Shown in pieces: positions 7,794 through 13,760 of a DNA stretch of 18,998 bases. Position 1 is the stretch's first letter. Every line of letters begins with the position of its first letter. The DNA comes from Myxococcales bacterium (GTDB lineage Bacteria; Myxococcota_C; UBA6777): assembly GCA_027005175.1 (NCBI GenBank), contig JALTMC010000475.1, forward strand, positions 31,815 through 50,812, in the 5' to 3' direction. The notes under the pieces were generated by a model. It was not told the origin of the DNA. It worked only from the letters and a program-made list of their open reading frames with translations, and did no database searches. The position numbers were made by a program, and so were the translations under genes.

Positions 7794-7829
7794 GAAAAAA
7801 ACTTGCAACTCCGGGTGGAGCTTATTTTT
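7794..7829. terminator. Candidate bidirectional Rho-independent terminator
   Basis: A run of seven or eight As (7794-7801) is followed by the short GC-rich stem CTCC (7809-7812), loop GGGT, GGAG (7817-7820) and CTTATTTTT (7821-7829). It lies between the convergent P-loop and mtnD genes and overlaps the mtnD stop. The stem is only four base pairs, so the call is moderate. Confidence 0.45.
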
Positions 7830-8379
7830 CGGGGGGGATAAAGGAAGGACCAAAGCAAAGTGGGAGATGAATGGCTTCTGCGTTGCTGTCGGTGTAGTGT
7901 GGTGTCCAGCCAGCAGGATCTTCAAACAATCGGATGGCACGAACGGTTCGCTCTTCACAGAGATCGAACCAGTGGTGTGTACCTTTGGGTACATTGATCA
8001 TGTCACCCTTCACCATCTCAATACTGAAGATGGGGCCGTCAGGTGGGTTAATATGAAACAATCCACGACCACCAACAATGAACCGAACCTCATTCTCACT
8101 GTGCCAGTGCTCTTTGCTAAATTTCTTGAGCAGCTCATCCAGGTTTTTGATGTCTGGAGTGATGTTGATGACATCCGCTGTCACATAGTTTCCGCTTGTC
8201 ATTAGCTCATCAATGGGCTCTTTGTAGGCAGCGAGAACCTCGTCTTCTGTGGCATCCTCGGTTAGGTTGTCAGAGCCTTCAAATCGTCGAAACCAAATCC
8301 CGAATGTTTCTAAAAACTCAGACATCTTTTGTGGGTCGCTGATGGTTTCCTGGGTGTCTCGAATGGTAAGTAAAGCCAT
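7822..8379 (-). CDS. mtnD: Acireductone dioxygenase (1,2-dihydroxy-3-keto-5-methylthiopentene dioxygenase)
   Basis: Cytoplasmic cupin enzyme of the methionine salvage pathway. It oxidises the acireductone made from methylthioribose: the Fe form gives the ketoacid precursor of methionine and formate, the Ni form an off-pathway product with CO. At 185 residues it has the family's usual length. Metal ligands sit in EHWHSENEVRF (H91, H93, E97) and GTHHWF (the His before Trp, H136); the second cupin motif GDMINVPKGTHHWFDL and the family phrase AIRLFEDPAGW are also present. The ATG at 8379 is preceded by GAAGGAAAG. The gene stands alone: no mtnA, mtnB, mtnC or mtnK neighbour is visible. Its upstream region (8380-8730) holds no other gene I can support. 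Confidence 0.95.
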   Translation of the reverse strand: MALLTIRDTQETISDPQKMSEFLETFGIWFRRFEGSDNLTEDATEDEVLAAYKEPIDELMTSGNYVTADVINITPDIKNLDELLKKFSKEHWHSENEVRFIVGGRGLFHINPPDGPIFSIEMVKGDMINVPKGTHHWFDLCEERTVRAIRLFEDPAGWTPHYTDSNAEAIHLPLCFGPSFIPPEK

Positions 8380-8730
8380 GGCTACTTTCCTTCTTTTATC
8401 TTAGGCAAATGCTTGATTCATCTCACTTTATATCTCAATCGATGTCTAGCAGAGGTTGGGCCTTATTGTCAAGACTGTGAGATTACATGGAAAGAAGACA
8501 GCAAACACACGTAAAGTGTCGTTCGTGTCTATGATGAAATGTGACTCCATAGACAGCCACAGGACGAGTATCGTAAAACCGACATTCCGCACTGAACATA
8601 TGACTTTTGGGATTATTGACGAAATCATTGGACTTTTGCTCTCCTGGGAAAAGATATGTGACTTAATCTGATATCCCGAGCAGAGTAATTCTCAGGTAAT
8701 TGTTTGTTCAGACAAGTGTGCTTTGTCGAA
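8380..8730. other. Intergenic stretch without a supported gene
   Basis: About 350 bases between the start of mtnD and the reconstructed 3' end of the WD40 gene; it should contain the mtnD promoter. A plus-strand frame beginning with TTG at 8456 (71 codons) has no ribosome-binding site or recognisable family and I do not call it. A 14-base sequence at 8579-8592 (CCGACATTCCGCAC) recurs exactly in inverted orientation at 8788-8801, inside the decayed end of the WD40 gene. Confidence 0.5.
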
Positions 8731-8846
8731 TTACAACCATGATATTGAACGCATTTTTGATCTATATTCCAGTTTTTCAAAAACGATGTGCGGAATGTCG
8801 GGTAAAAACTCCTGTATCCAGGAGGCAACCTCTTTGATTCCACGGG

Positions 8847-9962
8847 TTAACACCGTCTGTGGTTCAACAGGTCGAGAATATCCCAGATCCAGATTCGCGT
8901 CTCTTCAGCAATCGCGAGGTGACGGTTGTTGGGGGACCATTGTAATTCACCACGACAATGTTCAGGCAGTGGAAATTGAAAATGTTCGAGTTCTGGTAGT
9001 AACCAGAGTTGAAGAGAGTCATCCTCTCCAACTCCAGCCCAAAACGCTCCATTGGCTGAACAGGCTAGAGAAGTTAGTTTGGTCTGGAGGGGCAAACGTG
9101 TATGCAACTGCATATCGGGAAGCCCCCATATACATAAAGTCTGGTCAACAGCCCCGATGAACTGAGATCCATCTGCGCTGCAGACCACATTCTTGCCTGC
9201 ACAGAACCCTTCGAAAGTAGCAAGCAGTTCGAGATCCTTGCTACTCCAAATACGGATATCATCAAAAAGCGATGAGGTCGCAATCCGTTGATGCTGCTGT
9301 GAGCAAGCGATCCTGCTCGAAAAAGGAGAGAGATTGGCAGGCAACAAAGATGCTCTCCTCAAGTCTGTCGGACGGTTTATCATGCTTTCACGTGCTCTCG
9401 AAAGACTTTGTGTTTTTCCGTCCCAGACATGGAGAAAGCCATGGCAGTCCAAAAGCACAATCTTCTCTCCATCGGGAAAGATCTTCATTTCACTAAGAAA
9501 AGGTTGTCCCGAATAAAGTGGCATGAGAGAGTTCCAAGGTTGAAACGCAATAGTCTCTAGAGGTTCATGCCAATGATCCCACTTCCATAGTTGTACAAAC
9601 GTATCCAAAAGGAGTGCCACTTGCTGGCCATTGGGGAAAAACTCAACAGCTCTTATCTCCACCGTCTTTCCAGATGGTTCATCTTGTTCATGGACAACAC
9701 CTGTCTCCCCAAAGCTCAAAGTGGGGGAAGCCACTTCCAAGATCTCCATCGATAGGCGGGAATGTTCGTGAAGGTCATTCATCTTCCACACTCGAGGAGG
9801 TGAATCGAAAGAGGCTGTCGAGACGAGGAACTGGCCATCGGGTGAAAAGGCCATGGTATGGATCGAAGCACAATGTCCGCTCTGGTTGGGGAGCAGCAAA
9901 TCATGCTGTTGCAGATCCCAAAGAAGAAGTTTTTGATCTCTCCTTCCGGACAAGAAAAACAA
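8847..9962 (-). CDS. WD40 beta-propeller protein, main (C-terminal) fragment
   Basis: This 371-codon frame carries most of the propeller. WD40 blades are recognisable from FFLSGRRDQKLLLWDLQQ, IHTMAFSPDGQFLVSTASF, LDTFVQLWKWD, MKIFPDGEKIVLLDCHGFLHVWD, SLFDDIRIWSSKDLELLATFEG and LACSANGAFWAGVGEDDSLQLW, through to LQWSPNNRHLAIAEETRIWIWD. Such propellers are protein-interaction platforms; no enzymatic domain is attached. The frame's own first start codon is a TTG at 9962 without a good ribosome-binding site and in mid-blade, so it is not a natural start; the protein's N-terminus is in another frame (9779-10138). The last residues LDLLNHRRC after WIWD look like out-of-frame sequence. No signal peptide is present in the upstream fragment, so an intact product would be cytoplasmic. 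Confidence 0.75.
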   Translation of the reverse strand: MFFLSGRRDQKLLLWDLQQHDLLLPNQSGHCASIHTMAFSPDGQFLVSTASFDSPPRVWKMNDLHEHSRLSMEILEVASPTLSFGETGVVHEQDEPSGKTVEIRAVEFFPNGQQVALLLDTFVQLWKWDHWHEPLETIAFQPWNSLMPLYSGQPFLSEMKIFPDGEKIVLLDCHGFLHVWDGKTQSLSRARESMINRPTDLRRASLLPANLSPFSSRIACSQQHQRIATSSLFDDIRIWSSKDLELLATFEGFCAGKNVVCSADGSQFIGAVDQTLCIWGLPDMQLHTRLPLQTKLTSLACSANGAFWAGVGEDDSLQLWLLPELEHFQFPLPEHCRGELQWSPNNRHLAIAEETRIWIWDILDLLNHRRC

Positions 9963-10138
9963 CGTATCTGTTCACCTGTTTCAATATCCCAGGTGGAGAT
10001 CACATCGGAAAGGGTCACCACATATTTTCGATCCGGTGAAAAGAGTACAAACCGAATTTCAGCTTTATGATGAAGTTGGGAAGACCCCAAGCTGGCCAAA
10101 GGTTTCACTGCGAAATTTGATGAAGAAGATGATGACAT
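9779..10138 (-). CDS. WD40 protein, N-terminal fragment
   Basis: The frame begins MSSSSSSNFAVKPLASLG, a Ser-rich start, and contains one recognisable WD unit: AEIRFVLFSPDRKYVVTLSD followed by VISTWDIETGEQIRCF. After about residue 60 the WD40 signal moves to the neighbouring frame (8847-9962), and the rest of this frame (PEGEIKNFFFGICNSMICC onward) is out-of-frame translation. The ATG at 10138 has only a weak ribosome-binding site. This is the true 5' end of the gene whose body continues downstream; only roughly 9950-10138 is genuine coding sequence. Confidence 0.6.
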   Translation of the reverse strand: MSSSSSSNFAVKPLASLGSSQLHHKAEIRFVLFSPDRKYVVTLSDVISTWDIETGEQIRCFSCPEGEIKNFFFGICNSMICCSPTRADIVLRSIPWPFHPMASSSSRQPLSIHLLECGR

Positions 10139-10341
10139 TGTACGCTCTGTCCAATTCTTTTGCTCGTTAAAGATGGGTATGAGTAGCCCTGGAGGAAATC
10201 ATCAAAACATGAATGATGTGCCGTGTCACATCCTATGTGCAATTTTTAATGATTCAGGGTATAGAGGTTGGGAGAAATTCGAGATCATCGGTCTTCGTTT
10301 CAACATGACCAACTGTTGGATGCAAAGCATCTGATCTGTTT

Positions 10342-10360
10342 AAAGGAGTGCTTTACATTG
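10342..10360 (+). promoter_or_regulatory. Ribosome-binding site deciding a TTG start
   Basis: AAAGGAG at 10342-10348 lies nine bases ahead of TTG at 10358. It marks this TTG as the start of the membrane protein gene rather than the first codon of the longer open frame (10268), because a typical signal peptide begins exactly there. Confidence 0.7.
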
Positions 10361-11305
10361 AAATTGGGGATATTGGCTGTTTGGGCCTGGCTTTGTATCG
10401 GGGGGGGAGGTCTGGCGATGGCTTCTCTGCCCAACTCTCTTGCGGCAAAACAGGCTCACCAGAGAACCTTTAAGCAGGCTCTGCACGGGGCCGAAATAGG
10501 GTCGGTCGAGTCTCGAACAGGAGAGAGCCCTCAGGTTCGTCCAAACGATTCTCTCTGTTGGCGTGTCGCTCTCCAGCGGTACAGGGGAATCTTTGTTGCA
10601 TCGTTGTCTCAAAGAGAGGCCGATCCTTCGATGATGCCCGCTTCGTCGATGGGTTGGTTGCAAGGGGGAGTCCGCCAACCCGTCAACTCAAATACCCTCG
10701 ACCCATCTTTGCCAGTCCCCCTCTCCAAAGCAACCGCTCCTTCTGTGGAGTGGCCGTTGGTCGTTCTTCAAGGATTTTCTGGGATGATTGTAGCGGGGGT
10801 GAGTAGCTATCTCTTGCAAACGTTGGTGGATTTGAGCATTGTTGGGCCTGTTCTTTCCGAGCGTTCTGCTACGGACTTTCAAACAGCGGGTATCGTTGGA
10901 ACTCTCGTCACGTCGGCAGTTATCCCTTGGATCATCGGTGGGACCGTGTACGCTTTGGGGCGATTAAGCAACAATTATCGCAGCAGCTTCTGGTGGGCTC
11001 TTCTCGGAGCTTATCTTGGAGAAGGTGTTGCCATGGGAGTTGGTTTGCTACTTAATGCTATTGATCAGTCGGAGGGGAGGAGCACATCACGTCTTATCCG
11101 ATTTCTTCTCGACGGTCTTCTGGTTGGTGTCGGCTCTGTTTTGTTCTACACTCTCTTTCGATATCCTCTTGGGAATGTCCAGCAGATCGGCTCGTTACTC
11201 CAATACAACCATGGCTCCTGGGCCTGGGGGCTCCCTCTCCCACGACTCTCTAGCGTCAGTAACAACACTACTGTCTCCATTCCTGTTCTCTCGGGCCGCT
11301 TCTAA
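10358..11305 (+). CDS. Unrecognised multi-pass membrane protein with N-terminal signal peptide
   Basis: A 315-residue protein from the TTG start. Residues 1-22 (KLGILAVWAWLCIGGGGLAMA) form a signal peptide, followed by a polar region of about 105 residues with no motif I know, then four hydrophobic helices at about 132-155, 176-200, 211-235 and 246-267. Several are glycine-rich (GVSSYLL, GIVGTL, GAYLGEGVAMGVG, GLLVGVGSV). The C-terminus runs GLPLPRLSS...VSIPVLSGRF; the final Phe after an alternating segment recalls C-termini of outer-membrane proteins, but the helices argue for an inner-membrane protein. No function can be assigned. It has its own promoter region (10139-10357, shared with the divergent WD40 gene) and converges on the exported TPR gene. 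Confidence 0.8.
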   Translation: MKLGILAVWAWLCIGGGGLAMASLPNSLAAKQAHQRTFKQALHGAEIGSVESRTGESPQVRPNDSLCWRVALQRYRGIFVASLSQREADPSMMPASSMGWLQGGVRQPVNSNTLDPSLPVPLSKATAPSVEWPLVVLQGFSGMIVAGVSSYLLQTLVDLSIVGPVLSERSATDFQTAGIVGTLVTSAVIPWIIGGTVYALGRLSNNYRSSFWWALLGAYLGEGVAMGVGLLLNAIDQSEGRSTSRLIRFLLDGLLVGVGSVLFYTLFRYPLGNVQQIGSLLQYNHGSWAWGLPLPRLSSVSNNTTVSIPVLSGRF

Positions 11306-11349
11306 ACACAAACTCACTTGCTCGTTGTGCTCCATTGCGAGAACCAGGA

Positions 11350-11369
11350 CCTCCTCTGAGGCTTGTTTT
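11350..11369 (+). terminator. Weak candidate terminator of the membrane protein gene
   Basis: CCTC (11350-11353), loop CTCT, GAGG (11358-11361), then CTTGTTTT. The stem is four base pairs, so support is weak, but the position between two convergent genes is right. Confidence 0.25.
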
Positions 11370-11390
11370 CCCGTCTTGATGTGAGCTTTC

Positions 11391-11936
11391 TTATTTCTTC
11401 TTTGGCCCCTGGACTTTGGCCAGATTTTTCATTCGCAAACGAGCGAAATCCACGTGTTTGGCAACTTTTGGGTAACTGGCAGCAAAGCTGACATAACTCT
11501 GCCAAGCTGCAATCGCTGACGGGCGTGAGCCAGCAAGTTCATAGCAGAACGCTACATTGTAGAGGGCACTGAGCTTCTCATAGAGTTCGGATTTTGTTTT
11601 GAACTTTTCAGCAGCCACTTTAAAAAACTTGATCGCTTCTTTGTATTGTTTGTTTGTTTTGTACATCGCTCCATAGAGGGCGTACAAACGAGGAGAGGTA
11701 GGTCGGATCTTTTGAGCAGCCTGGATCAGGGTATAGGCTGTGTTTACATCGCGTCGGAGTAAGTTCTGAATGGCTCTTTTGTAGAGGCTGAGAAACTGAC
11801 GGTCTAGCAGCTCATTCTTCTTTACAGCTTTGGCGTCGAGCTTCCTGCCGAGAGGGGCGGCTGTGGTGGGTTGGGTTGACATCAGCATGATCGCAAACAA
11901 AAGAACAGCGGGGATGAACCGGGAGAGAGACTTCAT
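11391..11936 (-). CDS. Exported small TPR protein
   Basis: A 181-residue protein with a Sec signal peptide (MKSLSRFIPAVLLFAIMLMS...TTAA, cleavage expected near residue 26) and a mature part made of about three TPR hairpins, such as AYTLIQAAQKIRPTSPRLYALYGAMY, KQYKEAIKFFKVAAEKFKTKSE and ALYNVAFCYELAGSRPSAIAAWQSYVSFA. It is very basic (ends KVQGPKKK). It should be periplasmic or bind to envelope components. The frame is open further upstream into the repeat array, but the ATG at 11936 follows AAGGAG by about seven bases and begins the signal peptide, so the longer start is rejected. The CRISPR-like repeats begin 41 bases upstream, so its promoter must lie within the array, or it is read through from the molybdenum-hydroxylase operon. 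Confidence 0.85.
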   Translation of the reverse strand: MKSLSRFIPAVLLFAIMLMSTQPTTAAPLGRKLDAKAVKKNELLDRQFLSLYKRAIQNLLRRDVNTAYTLIQAAQKIRPTSPRLYALYGAMYKTNKQYKEAIKFFKVAAEKFKTKSELYEKLSALYNVAFCYELAGSRPSAIAAWQSYVSFAASYPKVAKHVDFARLRMKNLAKVQGPKKK

Positions 11937-11976
11937 TTTCACGACTCCTTGTGAGGGCCAAGCAGAATGGGTACTC

Positions 11977-12302
11977 TCTCTTTGTGGCTGAAATTCAAAA
12001 ATGTTGCAAGGTGCCAACGTTGTTTGTTGCAAAGTCAACTCATTGACTCGTCTGTTTGTGGCTGAACTTTAAGATATGGCAAGCTGCATCGATCCCTGTG
12101 AGCCTGATATTCCCTTCAGCGTCTGTTTGTGGCTGAACTTCAAGATATGGAAAGAGAAGACATTGAGCACATTGAAGAAATGACAAAGATGGGGCATCTC
12201 TCTGTGGCTGAACTTCAAAATGTTGCAAGCACAATGGCCCCGATGATACGGGGCACACAGGAGCCAGCGTCTGTTTGTGGCTGAACTTCAAAATGTTGCA
12301 AG
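11977..12302. CRISPR. CRISPR-like array: five 33-34 nt repeats, four unique spacers, partly degenerate, no cas genes
   Basis: Repeats lie at 11977-12010, 12051-12083, 12122-12154, 12197-12229 and 12270-12302. All share the core GTGGCTGAA and most of the flanks (TCTGTTT before it, CTTCAAAATGTTGCAAG after it). Spacers are 40, 38, 42 and 40 nt and show no similarity to each other, so periods are 74, 71, 75 and 73. The fourth and fifth repeats are nearly identical; the second and third share a variant tail (AAGATATGG instead of AAAATGTTG); the first has one extra A and a changed 5' end. Periods are not multiples of three, so this is not a protein-coding repeat. No cas gene lies in the window and there is no room for a long leader on either side (41 nt to the TPR gene, 47 nt to the FAD subunit gene). 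The alternative is a family of dispersed intergenic repeats or protein-binding sites. Transcription direction is not determined. Confidence 0.5.
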
Positions 12303-12349
12303 GGCTCTGTTGTGTAGGAGTGTTGCCGTGTTGTTGTGTTGAGGGGCAT

Positions 12350-13279
12350 TTAGGAGTCTGCTGGTAGTGAGGTCGAAGAGGTTACCAAAGGAGGTGTTTC
12401 AGGTAACATTTTGAGCTGGTTGTAGACTTCAATGAGTTGGTGCAGAGCTTGCAGGGTGAGAATGCCGACACTCCATTTGCGATACCTTGCGTTGGAGATA
12501 GGGTCTGATGTGGGGCGAGCGGAGCGACGAACCTCGTAGGCCACACGTTCCAGAAGAGGTAGATAGTCGATGGGTTGGCCTTCCAGTAGGCCCTCTGCTG
12601 TGGTGGCTCGTTGTACCATTGGGCCTGCAGCACCGATGGCAATACGGACTTGTTTAAAGTGATTCTCTTCAAAAGACATCGCGATGGCGACGGATACTTT
12701 GGCGGGGCTCCTTGAGCCTGTGGAGCTTCGCTTGAGAAAGATGCTGTGGCGTTGTGTTTTTGGGATATGAAGGCCCAAGATGATTTCCTTTTCCTGACAA
12801 GCGGTACTCTTGGGTTCCAGGAAAAACTCATCACAGTCGAGAAGGCGTTCTTCTTGTCCGTTGCTGCAAACAATTTTGGCATTCAGGGCATAGAGTGTTG
12901 GGACAACATCTGCCTCCATCCCACCGCGAGCAATTAAACCCCCGATGGTGCATCGATTGCGTACCTGGCAGGTGCCAAATTGTTGAGCAGCATTTGCGAG
13001 AGCGGTGGCATAAAACTGTAGTAAGGAAGAGTCGGCGAGTTGGGCGCAAGTTGTATTGGCACCCACAACGACATGATCTTCGATTTCGTCGATGCCGGAG
13101 AGTTCAGGGAGCTGTTGCAAATCGACCCACACTTCAGGGAGTGAGTGTTTGTGGTTGTGATGGCGGAGTAGCTCTGTTCCTCCTGCCAAAAATACGGGGG
13201 GAGATTTCAACTCTTGCATCAAAGCCCAGAGCTGTTTGAGGGAGTTGGGAGCGCAGTAATGCTCTATATTAGGAGGCAT
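12350..13279 (-). CDS. Molybdenum hydroxylase FAD-binding (medium) subunit, XdhB/CoxM type
   Basis: A 309-residue FAD subunit that passes electrons from the iron-sulfur subunit to the final acceptor. The FAD-binding motifs are present: AGGTELLRH (32-40) and CQVRNRCTIGGLIARGG (104-120), the latter matching the family's VRNxATIGGN. The C-terminal half (FLKRSS...AKVSVAIAMSF, then RIAIGAAGPMVQRATTAEGLL) fits the CO dehydrogenase flavoprotein C-terminal domain. The Asn that usually follows IGG is replaced by Leu-Ile. Length is slightly above the usual 280-290 because of a Thr/Ser/Pro tail. The start at 13279 overlaps the end of the [2Fe-2S] subunit gene by 11 bases, so translation is coupled. It is the last gene of the three-gene operon; the repeat array begins 47 bases after its stop. 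Confidence 0.92.
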   Translation of the reverse strand: MPPNIEHYCAPNSLKQLWALMQELKSPPVFLAGGTELLRHHNHKHSLPEVWVDLQQLPELSGIDEIEDHVVVGANTTCAQLADSSLLQFYATALANAAQQFGTCQVRNRCTIGGLIARGGMEADVVPTLYALNAKIVCSNGQEERLLDCDEFFLEPKSTACQEKEIILGLHIPKTQRHSIFLKRSSTGSRSPAKVSVAIAMSFEENHFKQVRIAIGAAGPMVQRATTAEGLLEGQPIDYLPLLERVAYEVRRSARPTSDPISNARYRKWSVGILTLQALHQLIEVYNQLKMLPETPPLVTSSTSLPADS

Positions 13280-13760
13280 TATGCTGCTCCGTATCTTTCA
13301 CCGCATAGGAGATGGCTTTTTTCCACTGGGTATAAACACCACAGGAGCAAACGTGGCTTTTCAAGACTTGTTGGATGCGAAGGTTGTCTGGATCTTCCTC
13401 TTCCTGAAGCAGAGCGACAGTGGAAAGGATCATTCCAGGGGTACAATAACCACACTGTACAGCATCACATTTGATGAAAGCGCGTTGAACAGGGTGAAGT
13501 CCCTCTTGGTCGTCTTGGATACCTTCAATTGTGGTGATACTTTGCTTGTGGACTTGGGCGGCCAACAGAGAGCAAGCGTAGACCGGTTTGCCATTGAGTA
13601 GGATCGTGCAAGCACCACATCCTCCCGTATCACAGCCATCTTTGGCCCCTGTCAGACGCAGTCGTTTGCGAAGTAGATCCAGGAGGGTCTCACTGTGTGG
13701 GACACGAATGGAGAGAGGTTCGTTGTTGATCGTGACTTGGAGCTCCAATAGATGTTTCAA
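13269..13760 (-). CDS. Molybdenum hydroxylase [2Fe-2S] (small) subunit, XdhC/CoxS type
   Basis: A 163-residue protein with two [2Fe-2S] clusters, carrying electrons from the molybdenum site to FAD. The N-terminal plant-ferredoxin-type cluster has C43, C48, C51 and C63 (GCDTGGCGACTILLNGKPVYAC). The all-helical second domain has QCGYCTPGM (C103, C106) and C138-x-C140. All eight ligands are present, but the usual CRCTGY is CSCGVY here. Q102, next to the second cluster, is also conserved in the family. Length is typical. The start is a TTG at 13760 preceded by GGGAG seven bases upstream; it overlaps the TGA of the large subunit gene, and the downstream end overlaps the FAD subunit start, so the three genes form a coupled unit with complete electron-transfer parts. 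Confidence 0.95.
   Translation of the reverse strand: MKHLLELQVTINNEPLSIRVPHSETLLDLLRKRLRLTGAKDGCDTGGCGACTILLNGKPVYACSLLAAQVHKQSITTIEGIQDDQEGLHPVQRAFIKCDAVQCGYCTPGMILSTVALLQEEEDPDNLRIQQVLKSHVCSCGVYTQWKKAISYAVKDTEQHNAS

Larger units (their letters stand above)
8731..10138 (-). pseudogene. Whole WD40-repeat gene as reconstructed, broken in at least two places
   Basis: Reading from the ATG at 10138, the frame must shift once near 9950-9970 and again near 8875-8885 to follow WD40 sequence to a TAA at 8731. At each place one extra T on the coding strand would restore the frame. After the second site the restored frame reads WDISRPVEPQTVLTRGIKE, then EVASWIQEFLPDIPHIVFEK, and ends SISWL. The first break also seems to lack the GH...FSPDG half of a blade (about 20 residues), so an out-of-frame deletion is possible there. 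Base-calling error is the alternative for both. Confidence 0.6.

Noticed and set aside
7936-7955. TGGCACG followed by TTCGC, resembling a sigma-54 promoter
   Set aside because: The -24/-12 spacing does not fit and it lies inside the mtnD coding sequence.
8456-8671. 71-codon plus-strand frame beginning with TTG
   Set aside because: No ribosome-binding site, no hydrophobic or domain pattern, and it lies in AT-richer intergenic sequence.
9955-9975. Programmed -1 frameshifting as explanation for the first WD40 frame change
   Set aside because: The T run is five long and the heptamer does not fit the X-XXY-YYZ pattern; a half-blade also seems to be missing and a second frame change occurs downstream.
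11937-12038. Upstream extension of the exported TPR protein into the first repeat
   Set aside because: The ATG at 11936 has AAGGAG and begins a normal signal peptide; the extension (NIFEFQPQREST) is repeat-derived.
12040-12291. Minus-strand frame of 83 codons across the repeat array, with recurring FEVQPQ / KFSHKQT peptides
   Set aside because: The recurring peptides are translations of the DNA repeats in shifting frames; repeat periods are not multiples of three and there is no ribosome-binding site.
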